Shown here: piece after piece, positions 34,933 to 50,000 of the stretch
Layout of the letters: each line of letters starts with the position of its first letter
Numbering within the stretch: the first letter of the stretch is position 1
Origin: Pyxicephalus adspersus
Lineage: Eukaryota; Chordata; Amphibia; Anura; Pyxicephalidae
Direction: 5' to 3'
Assembly: GCF_032062135.1 (NCBI RefSeq)
Contig: NC_092859.1
Location: 47,597,494-47,661,493 of the forward strand
DNA: 64,000 bases
Program-made: the position numbers and the translations under genes
Notes under the pieces: generated by a model
Seen by the model: only the letters and a program-made list of their open reading frames with translations
What the model was told of the DNA's origin: nothing
The model's database searches: none

Positions 34933-37900
34933 CTGTTAAGAAATATGATGATTACAATTTAGTTTTTAGCGTTCCTTGTATGGGTATAATTAGTGTTAAG
35001 AAAAATGTTTAAGGCCCTGGGTAATTGTCTTTTATGCACAGGGTATTGGCATTGCCATATCAGTTTATGATGATGCAAACCTGCTTGAAGCAGGTCAAAT
35101 TCAGGTTAGAAGAACATCAGCTGAAGGACAAATGGAAATGCAATCAAGAATTGATATCAAACTGATGCTAATGACACAAGCCCAAAAGCCCTTTAGGCTG
35201 GGCACGGTTGGGTGGGTCTTAAACTGAAAATAATATTGATCAACATTTTGTTCTCACTTTTAAATAATAGTATGGCAATAGTAAAACCCTCATTACCTCC
35301 TGTCAGCTTTGGTAATCCTTCAATGTAACACAGTAAAAAGATGGTTTCCTCAAGGGAACCATTCTTGTGTTAAATTTTTTTAATTTTATAATTTGACTGT
35401 GGATAAAAAAAAAAGCAATTCCTTTTCTTTCCGATAACATTTTCTATTACAAAATGGATTATCCTGCAAACTATCAGATGACGATAAAGTGGTACAAGAA
35501 CATTCTATTTACAAACCAAAAGCAACCCTGCTAGTCTACAAAACACTCAAGTTATATTGTGGAGAAACGGAGAGAAATAGTAAATATGTTTTTTTGTTTA
35601 GCCCACACAAAAGCCTAAATTGACTTTTCAAATTCTGTGCCAGACTTAAATGTGCAGTTTTACTTCACAAATGTTTGGAGATTTTGCTTAGCATCTGTGT
35701 TTCCAGGGTTTTAAAGGAGCAGTATAGAAAAGTTTAGAGCCATACATAAACAACTAAAATGTGTTCTGTGTAATACAATCCCTGCAAATAGCCACCAGTG
35801 TGTCAGGTGAGGAATTTTTCTTTTGTAGTTATGTAAAAAGTCACACTGATATGTCAGCACAAAAGCAAATGTCTAGAAATGTTTTATTACTCCATAATGA
35901 AAGTTTATTCCATGGTCCACCGATGTATGTCATTAACAATATGGACACAAACTGTTCACAACTATCCCACACAATTCTGTTATGTGGTGTCATTATATAT
36001 GTGTAGTATCACAAGTTAAAAGCAAAATCAATATCAACCAGAAGCAACACAACAATATCTTACTTTGGCAGGAGAGCAATGACTGGTGTAATAATGCAGA
36101 GCATGTAAAAAGGAGCTGCAGACATTTGTTTTTCCATTACCCAATAGGGACTTGGCACTTCACATGAAACACAAATGGCATTATAGGCCAAAGCGACAAC
36201 GAAATAGAAAACAATACTTGCAATAATTGTAATCCAGTGCACAATGGTCTGTAAAGGAAAAAAAAAGAACATATTATCCTTTCTTGTACAGACAACTTAA
36301 AACATATTTTAGGCTTAAAATCCCCAAGTACTCTTTTTTTTTTGCAATGACACCGCTCAATTAAATTTAGCCTACACAGTTTTGCACTATTGCATTATGT
36401 GTTACAAATACATGTCGTATAAAGGCATACATGACTCTATATCAGCATGTCAATGATTATATGTCATATTTGTATGGTAACAAAAATAGTCTATAGCTTA
36501 TGGCATAATTAAACAGTAAAACTTACCCAAGTTTTTATCTCAATGGCAAGATGGAAAATAATCGTAAGGAGGGCTATAGTGTTGATAGTAATGCCAAATG
36601 AAAGGATATCTATATCCGTTTTGTAGAATGTCTGAAACAGATAAAGAAAACGTTTTAGATAGTAAATAGTAAAATGTGAATATTAATGTTTTTTAAACAA
36701 AAACTGGAGCACACAATAAGAGTTTCCTAAAAGCCAGTACAGGTTACTCATTTATTGAATTTGTGCAATATGAATTATTTTGGTATCATAATGTGACATT
36801 CTGGGTCTATGGTACAAGCAGTAGTGGAAAAACATGACCTGCAAAAACTGGCACTTCAATAAACAATAAAGAACTTGCTGTAAAGTAAAGGTTATCCTTA
36901 CTTTAAGTACTAATCAAATCTGGCCCTATTTCTGATTTTTGACTTGTGCATTTTTGAACATGCAAGCAGATTTTCTGAAGACTGGGAAAAATACATGCCT
37001 GTGGATTTTCTGACTTCTTAAAGGAGTTCTCTAGGAGAAAGTAAAACTGCCACAAAAATTATTTCATGTATCCACAGTACCTGATCACTATGTGTTTATT
37101 ATAATAAAAAGGTGATTGGGAAGTGAACAGATGTTGCCTAGCATTTCACGGTATCACTTTTAATTTGTAATCTGTTCCAATAGACCTGAGGAAGGTCAAG
37201 TATGTTTTATTATGGAGCAGGTCAGGATTTACAAACCCTAAAATCTTAATAAGGATTGGTAATCTAAATGCATGTAGACTGCTGTGAGCTTTTCATTCAT
37301 ATATATTAGAATTGTTGTATATCTTTTACAGAAAACTATACATCAGGCACAGCAAACTTTGCTTTTTTTACAAAAATATAGGCCTCTGTATGGAACTTGA
37401 TTTTATTTCCAGCCTGCAAATAAAAGGTTCTCATTAAATCAACTCAGCTAAGCTCTTTTATCGCCCCTGTGACTATCTCAGCTGTTACATATGGTTGAAA
37501 TAATGCTCAGATTTATGGAATTGTAGTTTTGGCAAAAAGAGCAAACCTCATAGTTTATTGTCTGCTGTGGAGGCGTGCTGTCCAAAAGGCACTTCCCCAG
37601 GATGTAGTCAGCTGCTAGAGGCAGCATTTGTGCCAGTTTGTAGTGTTTGTAGTGACATACACAGTAAAATAGAGTTTTGAAAAACACATTATATTTCCTT
37701 TGGAGCTTAATCATTTGTACCAAATTTCAAGTATTCTTTATTTCCAATGTAGTTCGTGAAAGAGCACCTGCATGTTCCACATTGTAACAGCTTCCTAACG
37801 TCTTCCTATTCCCAATAACTACAAGTTAAGCTGCTATATCTACAGTGGCCATGCAACATAACTCCAATGTTATGTTGCATAACCACTGCACAATGTAGAT

Positions 37901-40900
37901 AAAAATGTGGGGAGCACAGGTACATATTTTATCAGGGCATTGGATTCTGGTCTCTGTATTAGCAATATATCGGCAGTATCTATTGACATGAGACAACCAC
38001 AATGCTCCTGGTAGCCAGCAGTATTTATTTTATTCTAATTTACTAGTTCTGAAATATGCCATTTTTTCATATTCCATATGTCAACTGTAGTATTACCTAT
38101 TGATGAATGTTAGTGTTTCAAATATATTCAGTTTACATTATCATACAGGGGTAGGAATCAACTATGATGATTAATTTTATGCAATTACTAGACATCCTTT
38201 GGAAATCAATGCCCTGTAAGTATAAAATTATCATCTCATGTCTCTGGTCAGTGTTGAAAACATTTAATCCATTACGAACTGATTGTTTAGCTATAAAAAC
38301 ATGTAATATAACAATGGATTCAGCACTTACCAAATAAGGGACAAAGAAGCAAACAAGACTCTGGTAGAAAGCATCTAAGATGGCAATCCAAAAAGTTGAT
38401 AGCTTGTATGACTGTAATATAAAGATAATTGCAGAAAGTTTAACAAGTCAAGAAGTAAAATGGTGTAAAAGAATACCTAAAAAAACAAGCTATACTTAAC
38501 CCAAATCTACACTAATGCTGTGCAGTATTACATTAGGAGCAAACTACCTGTTTTATACATTTCTAGGCACCATTTTAATACTTTTGACCAGTTAGAAAAC
38601 TGATTTCAAATCCACAAACTGAAAAGTAAATCGAAGCACTGCAATCATACAGACCATGATTTAGTGAATTGTTTCTTCAGTATCTACAGAAGAAACAGTC
38701 TGCTGGAGGAAGTGAGCTCACAATCTCACAACCGCTAGAGAGAACTGTCTGAGATAAAGTTGTTCCTCTGACTTTAAAACGGATGCTGTAACAGCACAAT
38801 TTAATCCTCTGAAGAGTATAAATATAACCATATGAACTTTTATGTTATAGTAAACAAATGACAGGAATCAAATCAACTAGTGTTTATAATTACTTATATT
38901 TTTAAAAAAATTTAAAGGTTAGATGTTTTATGATGGAACATGGATCCACAAAGCACAAAATATATAGACATCCCAGGACCAAATAACTTTGTGTCTATAA
39001 AACACAAAACATAAAAAAACACAAATAAATTCCATAAAACAGCTGAATGATACCTCTGAACGTTGTCCACTTTTGTAAAGTTCTGGTAAGCTCAAAAGGG
39101 TCTCTGCAGAAACATCCTTGTCCATTACACCAAAGACAAGTGGTGGTACAGAAGTAAAGAACAGGTTGAAAAAGATCAATTGCCAATAATCAATCATGGT
39201 AGTTCCTGAGAAGCCACAGAAGAACTGGAACCAGAACAGCAGGTTGACATAAGCCTGAAAAGGAGAAATCAAACAGATTAAAATATTTACATTTAAAGTA
39301 ATTATTAAATATAAAAATGGAGACTGCAATAGATGTCTGGTTGTTACAGTGACCAGTTGGATCAGTAGAGTCTCAATAGGTATACTGAATAGGTTAGTCA
39401 GAAAAAAGAAGCCTTTTTTGGAACTCCTGGGTCAGTGACCCAAAATGCCCAATCATATGCTCAATATAAAATCAATAACTCAAGACAGAGGTGGATCTAC
39501 ACTATGCAGTTCTTCCTAGTCCCAGAAGATGTCAGTTTCTAACAACAGAGATGTTCATAGCACTGGTATGTGACAAGTATAGCTCTATACAAGGGGGAAA
39601 AGCCTTTGAATACCCATAGCATGAAAAAAGGGAAGTAGACTATGGCTACAGCGCTGGGTAATATGTTGGCGCTAAATAAATCCTGTTTATTATTATTATT
39701 ATTAATATTAATATATTGGCAGCACTAGTAGCATGCTGTTTTGGGTTACAGTTGACAAAACTAAGTTCCTGTGTTAAAGTTGCACACTTCTATAAATAAA
39801 GAGTACCAGCAAAAAAGAACATTTTGCACTTTGGCAGTCTTTGGATGTGGTGGCTTCATTAGGTACTGCATATTTTTTCTTTTTTCACAACACACCATGT
39901 CAGAGATAAGATAACCTATTTTCACTCCTAACAAGTGTCAGTTTCAGACCACTGAGGTGCTCAAACATATAAAAGACCGCAATGTGTCTGAAAGTAGGAA
40001 GCAAAAACACAGAAAGTCACACTTATAACTAAAACATCTCTACCTATAACTACAGGATCTGAATGGCTTAATATAAAGCCCGCCACTGAAATCAGAAGAT
40101 CCTCTTACATTTCTTGTAACAAACACCAGAGCTTCTGCTCAATCATACAGTACAAAATGAAATGTCGTAAATGCCAAGTGCAGGAACTCCACAAATCAGA
40201 ATTCACTTTACTAATACCATGCACAATACCACAAAACCCTATTAGGGTTGGATAATGATCTGTGGATATTTTCTGAATGGTCATTGAGTAGCAGTGTGTG
40301 AGGAGATGTGGGTAACAACCTTTAAATGGGTTTTGCAGAATAATGCATTTTTATTTATATAGAAAATGCACCTTCCTTAGTACTTTAAAGGGCCCATAGT
40401 CATGTTGCTACCTGAATTTACAATCTAATGTCCCTACCATAGTCAAAGATCAGCATCTAAACTTCATTTGTACATACCAACTCAAAGATCAAAGCCCAAG
40501 CTTTTAATAACTAGGTTTTTTTTGGGATGTGCATATGGTTTTTTGTTGTTGGTAATATATCTATTTGTTTTAAAGTATGCAGAAGTAGTATGTTTCAGAT
40601 TAGGCTGCATACAATTATATTGCGTTGTTTCTTCAATTTGATCAGTTGCAGAAAAAACAAGTTTTTCTGAATGTGGTTTTAGGCATTTGCACTACTTATT
40701 ATGCTTACCTACAAGCTTTAAAAATAAGCCCCAATAGCTTTGCAATTATGCAGTTGGGAAGATAAAGAAAATATTTCTCACCTCTCATAAATTGTTCACA
40801 GATTACTGGCTAAAATAGTTCTATAATAGGTTTTCTATGCTTTTCAAATGTAACAGCTACAGACAAACAGTAATGTGCTTTACTTGAATCTTCAATTTAA

Positions 40901-43900
40901 ACTTTAATGCCATTTTACACCTTTATCTCCTTTGATTAAAGATTTCCTATATTTAAATACAACACAATGAAATATCTTTGTTTGCATATAGTATTCTTCT
41001 ATTTCACGTTTCATTTTGAAATAATAATAAAAAAATGTTGGCCTTCTATATCTGAGCAGTTCATTATTTCAACAGTTTATTTGCAATAATCATACCATTT
41101 AAAATATCCAACTTTAAGCAAAAATTTAAAGGGCATAAAAAAAAAAGCCCTGCCAGGGCAGACAGGAGCTAAGATAATTCTGTTGTTACATCTTGGCACA
41201 TTTTCCTATATTAACAATGTTTGTTACAGTTGACTATAAGCATCATAAATAATGTGTTATGTATGCAAATTGTTAGCACTAACTTAATTTTGATGGATGC
41301 TATAATCAATTAGTAACTATATTATGAGATTACTCATACTGTAGAGATAAAGAATAAGGAAATTCATCTTGTTGTCTTAGACAGGTGTGCATCATTATGA
41401 AGAAAATGTGTACAGGTGTCGCTCATAAAGCTTCACTCCAATTCAAATATTTCAGAAAGCTGTCAATCTACAGATGTAATCTCATTCACAAGCAAGTGTG
41501 CACAGACTGAATCTAGAGCCATTTCTGAAAGCTACTCCTTTTGACTTCTTCTTTTACATTACTTATCATGTAAATTCTGTTCATTCTCACTTTTAAAGCG
41601 ATTTATAAGCAATCACCTGTGTATGTCTTAAAACCTCTGTGATTGCCTGTCTGTATAGCCAACTGGACAGTTTTCCAAAGATGTGAAAAATATTATAATT
41701 ATCATATAATGATTATAAAGACCTACAATCTATTCCCTTTGTCTGTATTAGACTATTTTACTTAAATTAATATCTTACCTAACCACAAGTTATATTCTAT
41801 ATTTTTCCTTGTGACATTAAAGCACAACAAATACAGCATGCCAGACTTAATGTCCTATCCTATTTTTGTAGCCTGTCATTTTTAAAGAGCCTTAAAAGTG
41901 CATTACAATAGAAAGGTATTGCCAATTAGCATGTCACACCATTGCATTCTGAGCAAACATCCAATTCAGACAGTAATAGCTAATGTACTATTCATCCTGT
42001 CAAGGTACATTTCCTATAAATAAGAATAAAACAAAATGTAAAATATGCTCTGTATTATAATTGTGTTGGGCAACACACCATAATGGATATCTATTGTTAT
42101 TTTTATGGCGTGATAATGATTGCATCAAAAGTTCAGCAGCTTTGTTACAAATAATCAAATTGGAAAGTTTTGTAGTTTTCTATGGATCTGTTGAGATACA
42201 TACTACAACATGATGTAGTAGTAGGAAGATAATCATGTAGTGAACTGTACATGTCAATGGGAATGAGGGTATTCAAAAACACAGTGGACCTGATTTATTA
42301 AAGCTTTCTAAGGCTGGAGAATAAATACTTTCATCAGTGAAGATGGGTGATCCAGCAAACTTGCAAAAAAACATTTGAGAGCAAATGACTTTGAGGAAAT
42401 CCATTGCAGGTTTGCTGGATCACCCAGCCTCACTGATGAAAGTCCATTCTCTCCAGCCTTGTAGAGCTTTAATAAATTAGGCCCAATGCATCTAAAACAT
42501 ATGTTACCATAATGCATTAAAATGCATGTGTTTTATTGCAAATACCATTATCTCAAATATCTAAGGAAAATCGACCTAGATGTATTATTGACTAAGATTT
42601 GATTATATGTTTTTATTTCTTCAGTTCAATGTGACAGATAAAATATTTTAACTAATGGTAATACATGTGACATGATATTGGAATAAAATTATTTTAATCA
42701 AACATACCACATTTTTGTAGAAGAAATAGATAACCATTTTTGCCAATCGAGTGTAGCACCAATGACCATGTACAAGTAATAGTTTCTTGAGATGCTTGAA
42801 TCGAGATATTGCAAAATCACTGGACATCACAGCCTAAAATCAAGAGATAAATTACTAAAATATATGGTAATAATAATGCAATTAAAGAGTTTATAACTAT
42901 AGGCTACGGAGCCACAAATTGTAAATAGGAACCTATCATCTCAAAAAGAACATTTAACCTAACAACTTGCTTAGTTCCTGAAAATAATATTAATGCTAAA
43001 CATAAACACTAAAATGGGAACAGTATTATTATTATTATTGCTTCTATCCCTAAGAGTAAGCTCTTTGAAAGCTTTAAAGTGAAATACCAACCATAGACTA
43101 AGGGTGTGCAGAAAAAAGTTGTGATGACTAGTACTAGTATAATCTCAAAAAAGAAAGCCAGTATAGGCTGGAGATTCTGGTAAGAAAAATTTGGTGCAGA
43201 CCTTATTGGCACATTTTAAAAGCAGGAGTGCCACAAAAGAAAACTCCTATAGGGTTTATGATTAGGGACATGGTTGAACCTTCCTTGAGTAAAGTCTGTA
43301 TTCACTATGTAATGCTGTGATATATACTATCCAAGCAATATTTTAAACATGTATCTGCAGTTTTGTTGAGCTTCCCATTCAGGATAAATGTTGGTATTCT
43401 CAAATATTTACAGTCATTGCTTATCAATAATGAAGATGTCCATGTGATGTGGGTGATAAATTGAAATTGTAACACAAACCAAAAAAAGTTTTACTATAAA
43501 ATTTGTGAATGCAAATGTATAATATTGAAAAGCTTATTTGGCACTCAAGTTAATAATCAGTGTCAGTTTACTGCCTCCAAACTATTTTCATGTCTAGTTT
43601 CTGGCTAAACAATACCACCAAGCATATTTTTTTCTCTAATAGACATATTACCTAAAAAATAAATGTCATAGTATAACAAAACACATTAAAAACTTTTAAT
43701 TTTTTAATATGTACCTGCATGCCTTCTTGACCAGAAATTCCAATGCCAACATCTGCAGCTTGAATCATACTGACATCATTGGCACCGTCACCTTAGAAAA
43801 ATAAAGAATAATTGTAGATAGATAGAAGATGCATTATTACAATATATATGTTACACATTTTATTTAATACATGTTGTGTTTTTGAACACACTTATTCAAT

Positions 43901-46900
43901 CTCTTGCCAACAACAACAAAAACATGTGGTGTGTGGTTTTATACAGAGGGATTTCTTAACTAGAACTATTTAGTATGCTAGGCTAAATATAATTAGATGG
44001 GTCATGAAAATATATTGTTGGTTTTAAACATTCACTACAGGAATTATATCACTGTTCTCAACTGCAGAACATTTTCATTTAAAAATGATCCTCAATATAA
44101 CATATAGGTTTTAGTGTTGTGGTGCTATATTTATTTTCTTGGTTTGTGCTCTAGTCTTAAAAGAGAATAATGAAAACATCATTGCTTCAACAATGCTATA
44201 AGATCAAGGGTTATGTTTTTTTTTTTAAAAACCCAAATAGGTTCACAGAGAACAGGGGTTCTTGACTATGAATAATTATTTTATACCCACACACCCCTGT
44301 TCTGCAATTTGGGTTGTAGGTCAGCTTTGAGTTAAAGGGGAATTGGAGGTCCCAATAGTCCCAATGGTGCACTGTGTCATTTTTAAAGCAGTCCACCTAT
44401 TTTTCACGCCTATATAACTCTCTTCAAAAAAAAAAAAAAAAAGACGGGTGAACAAATTAATCAAAAGATTGCATAAAAACCTGCTAGCATCTCATTTTCA
44501 ACTAACTGCAATTACTGCCGCACAAGGTGAGATAGCGATACGTTTTTTTGTTGAGTAGTGGAACTGAGATTTAATAGTTGACTTGCTTCTAGAATCTTTT
44601 GTCAATTGTATGTAATTAACCGGCAGCTGCTGTTTTTTTATAGCTCTTTCGAAATGACTGCCATTGTTTCAAGTGTAGTTTTTTGTTAGCTGAAATATTA
44701 GAATGGGGTTAATTCTAGCTCAAGTTTGTTTGAGAATTGGCTTCAAGCAACACATAACAGTTCCACTCAGATTCAACAGGACAATGCCTAAAAATAAGGG
44801 TTCCTGTTTTTTTGGATTTTGATATACCATTCTGTCTGATTCTGGTTTTTGATTTGTTGTCCTACTGCCATTTTCTTGGTTCTCTAGCTGGATGCAATAT
44901 GACCTGACAGTCTGGTATTTAACTCTCCCCAGTAGATTGACTTTGAGAGCCCTGTCCTGAGTAAAATCTTGAGGGTAACACAAGCTAAATAAACTGTAAA
45001 ATTCAGGGAAGCCCTTGCTACCCACTGATAATTCAGAGGGTCTATACTCTATACTAATGAATTACAGTAAGTCATTATCCAATACAATGAATATACCATA
45101 CAATACAAACTCATACTGCTAAAATTGACATCATTATCTTTAAAGAGAAAGGTTAACCACTTACCTATGGAAAGTGTCATGACATTTAACTTGTCCCGTA
45201 CTAGTCTGACAACCATGCTTTTCTGTAGAGGTGTAGCGCGGCAGCATAAAACAGAACGACAATGCTTTGTTAGCTCCAAAAATTTTGCCTCCAAGCCACC
45301 CTGAAAGATCACATTTAATGTCCTTCCATCAATCACCAGTCCAACTTCAGGCCGAGCCATCTCCTGTTCAGGAGCAGTTTGTGGCTTCTGCCTTTTAAAC
45401 AGACGTTTCTTCTTCTTCTCAGGGGAAATATTTTTTATTTCTTCCAAAGTGCAGTCTATGATGGACTCACAAGTTTCCTACAATACCAAAAATAATTCTC
45501 TATTACTCCAAAAGGTTTTGATATACTTGCAATCCTACACTAAGACATTTGTTCTTACCAGAATGTTTGTGAGAGTACAAAGACAACATATACACATACA
45601 ATATGCATTATATATTGGAAGTGGACATGAACACAAAATGTTTCCTTCTGAAAAACAGCAATGCAATTTCTGGTATGCATGTGTTTCTTGGCACTCCTGG
45701 TCCCATAGTCTCAAAGTTAACTTTCGTACACTGTAGATATAAGGCACTTCTACCTCTAATTGAACTGCTGCTCTCAGCTGTCCTCCCTTCTGTTCAGGGC
45801 TTTTATCTGAGAAAGCAAAGTGCTGCCTCTACCAAGAAGGCCTTAACAACAAAGAGGCACCGATATGGTAGGTCAGCATTGGGGAAAGATCAGATATAGG
45901 CAAAACTGCTAAGTATTCCCTTGCTCACTAGTTGCCTTTTTTTAGAGACAGCTCCCATTTCATTTTTTCCTAAATCAGCTCTATTCTGACATTTTACCAA
46001 CTATTTAAAAGGGTGGATAACCCTTTAATAAAATGATAAAAAAAGTTTCCTATTTGTTTTTAATACTATTTTTTTAATTTGAAATGGGAGGGAGGATCCT
46101 TCCCCTTCGTCTTTACTGCCAAGGAGGTATAGACTGAATAGGAAAGCCAGAGCCTCCTGGAATACATACATCACATATTCCAGGAGGCTTTGTGGTGCTC
46201 CTTCTCCTCATACCCAATGTGAAATTTGAGCTTTTAAGCAAAGTAAAAAAAGTGCCAAATATACACATGCAGAGTACTATACAAATGGCCTTCTATAATG
46301 TGGGGTACAAAAATAGTATGCAAAAATCACTTCTGCATGGTACTTGCTTAGTTTTCATCAGATGGATTCGCACTACTGCATTTTAGTTATTGACCCCCAT
46401 TGTTACTGATTGCTAGAAATGTTTATTGTGTGATTGAGCTACTAAACATTATGTAGCACTAGTCTAATATGGCAGATATGACCTATAGCTAACATTACTA
46501 TTTTACATGCACTAGCGTAGATAAAGTCTCTTTCAAGAAACTATACAGAATGTATTTATTGAGGTCAGCAATACAGAAGCACACCAGAGATTGCCAAGTA
46601 CTTGTTGTGCCTTCTAGGGACTGCTATTTATTTAGGCTGTGGCTCCAGAAGTCTAGCTTGCCAAATCACTGTTTGCCTTCAATGTCTATTAAAAGCTTCC
46701 CACCCCAAGCAGCAGTAAGTATATTACAAGTATGTGTCAGACCTTTGAGGTTTGGGCTGTGTCCTATTGACATTTCCTAACAAAGGCATTGCATAAGTGG
46801 CATTTGTACAAGAAAGAAGATCCATGAAAAAGCCACAAGTAAAATGCAAACTTGCAAAGTCATTCTTCTTTAGATTAAAATTGGCACAACCAATTTTACT

Positions 46901-47004
46901 GATAACAAAAATTACCTGTATTTGCATAAAGGTTATGTACTTCCTTAACGTAAAAATTCATCAAATGAAAATTCTTAATGAAACACACACATATATAAAT
47001 ATAA

Positions 47005-47053
<49 letters not shown>

Positions 47054-50000
47054 GGATATTGGAGTTTTTTTTTGCATAATTACCTTTCTGCTCTATGCTC
47101 AGCACATATCATACTGTCCTTGGGGCAAGGACATGCACTTTCTTACTGCGAAAGTGTCTAAGCGTCATTAGTCTTTCCAAAACTAGAAAATGTATTTGTC
47201 TTTCTTTAGGTCGAATAATACAGATCATTACTTTATAGCACTGTGGCTAACTATGATCAAAGCTGATGGTATGATGTTGAAGAACATTTATGAGCAGAGA
47301 ACTTTCAATGCAAACTATATGAACTTTTGGAACTTTACTTGAGGGTAAAATTAAAGGTACACCCTCCAACAGCTAACCATTGCACTACCACTGACAAGTT
47401 TTGGAACCTGGAGTTACTCTTTAGAATGTTAAGGCCAGTAGGATCCCAGGCTGTAGGTTTAAAAAGCCGGAAGCAAACAGCTGCATTGCCTTTACTTCAT
47501 CGCTGCTGTTACCATAGGAACATTTTGCTACACAGAAATACCTATAAAGAAATCCAAAAAAAATCTTCAACCCTTCCAACAAAACCTACAATAGAATATT
47601 ATACTTCTGAACTTGCCTCTGACTTTTTAAAGATGAATAAGTAAATCAGCCTTTTAAGGCAAATGCCTACTTAGGATTGGGTATTTGTATATTACTCAGT
47701 ATGTCATGGGTCACGAGTTTCTTTTTCACTTGACAAGCAATCAAGACACCCAACGATGAAAGCTGGTTTCAATTGGGCTTACTAACTTAGTTTTATTTTA
47801 TAAATAAATGAACTTTGGCAGCAAACCCAGCTGAGGTCTAAAAGTCTTCTATACATAAATACATTTGTGCAACGTGACAATTGCTGAAAAAACATTGTTC
47901 GCAATCATCATTCAACATGTCAAGTGCTTTCTGTACGCATGAAACAGTATGACGTTTAATAGCACAGCCCTGAGTCACAGTGCAATGATTAAAATAAAAC
48001 AGGTTTTGTTAGCACTGACATTTAACGTTATTAGATTGCTGTCAAACTTTTTTTTAACACAAACATTTTTCAACATATTATCCTTTCTGCAAAATACTGC
48101 TGATGGATGTTCTGTGCTGGGCAATACCTAACACCGGTAAAATTTTAAGTCAAACCTCAACCTCAAATTAGTGTATGATAACTGTACTATTATAGGGAAT
48201 GTAGTACAGTATAGGAGCACTTCAAAGTGGTGACATACAGTAGGTTGGGTTAAGGGATTATTATTGGCCTTATTTTTATGAATATCTTCAGAATTTAAAA
48301 GACACACTTTTTAGAGATGTGTTTCAATTTGATTTAGAGTTCCTGGGTATATCATTGATTTATTGATAATGATATGTAATATGATAATGAGTACAGGTAG
48401 GTGGTATATGTTACAAAATCACTTTAAGATAAGTAAAAGATCTCCTTCCTCATAAGTGGACTTGGGGTTTTAGGTATATTATAATTCTCAAAAACCAAGT
48501 AATCAGTTATGCTATTATATTGATCTGTAATCAGCCAAGCCTGGAAGGAAAAATAGAGGGGGGTTGGGGCAAGGAATAAGATAGTGAATGGATTTCCTCA
48601 CAAAAAGGTAAGCGTGGGAAAAAATATGCAACGGGATGGAAGAAGTAGATGGGAGGATTTTACATTTTAACTGGAACTATGTCCACTGTTCCTTTTTTTT
48701 TAATTTAAACTACAAGCTCAGGAAAAGGGTTGTCAGGTTTCAAATCTGAAATATTATGTTAATTTTAAAAATGACACGTTACATACCTTGCTCTCTGTAT
48801 TGATTGTAAAAACCATGTCACTTTGTTCCAGAAGCTGGCAGGAGTGGGCAATATTAATGGCAGTTTCTTGTTTGTCACCAGTCAGCACCCAGATATTTAT
48901 ACCAGCTTCTCTCAATGCAGCTATGGTGTCTGGAACCCCATCCTGAAGTCGATCCTCTATACCAGTTGCACCTGTTTACAGTAATAAAATATTCTTAGTT
49001 ACAATATTTGTCTTACCAACTGCTGATGATAAATGATAAAAATGTATAAATGAGTATTTATTAAACCAAAGGAATGTGAAGTATAGATTCCCACAGCAAG
49101 CAATCATTTTTTGTGCTCTGTATAGATTTAAAATCTGAGTTTTCTGGTTCGTTGAACTCTCCAATCATTATTGCTTTTTTTAACTTAGTAAAAAGGCTTA
49201 TTATTATATGTCTAACCAAGAAGGGTGAGGTTCGTTTCCAGATGTTGGGCAGTTTCCATGAGTAACTCTTCTCTATTATCTATTGCTGCTTCAGCTTCTT
49301 CCCGGAAATTCGACCATCTTTCGAAATCTTCCTCACTTAACACCTAAACAGGAAGAAAAAAAGTATTTAGAAAATGTATATTATTTGGCTTCCCAAACAG
49401 ATCATTGAAAGAATATATCAGTGCTTAATGTTGCTGCAAGCTACTATTGACCATTTACAGAATCTCAATTCTAAACAGATATCTATATTCAGCTTTATCT
49501 CTCCTTTTAAGTTCCCCAAGGTGTGGAATGCTGGTGCATTCTGGTATGCATTTTCAACCCTTTTGCCATAATTGATTACATGGTCCCACCTGTTCTTGGT
49601 CCTGCACACCACTATAAGCCAATAAGGCCATGAACCATAGTGGTAGATCACAGGTGAAGAGAAAAGGTAGAGCTGAAATGGGCCAGACATTTGGCCATGA
49701 TACCTGGCCACTACAGTACCCCAGTACTCACACACACACCTAGCTGAAGTGAACTAAAGTAAAACCCAGTTGAAACCCCTGCTAATTTATATTGGCAGTA
49801 ATTTCCTAGCCTAAACTAACTTTATGCTTTAAATAATGGCAAACATATTATATGTATGCAGTTAAAATTTTTTTGTGAAAACCTAAAAGGCCAAATACCA
49901 ATTACTCTAATTACTAAAAAAATACTAAATACTAAAAAAAGGTTGGTTTTATCCATCAAGCATAGCTATTACAGACTTGAGGTTGACAGCAGAGCTCTAG

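Noticed and set aside
45449..45899. Plus-strand frames antisense to exon 10 and its flank
   Set aside because: They overlap the well-supported exon on the other strand or the adjacent intron, and show no family features.
46550..46780. 76-codon frame in an ATP10B intron
   Set aside because: No homology to the flippase at this position; exon 10 to exon 9 phases are already satisfied by the exons called.
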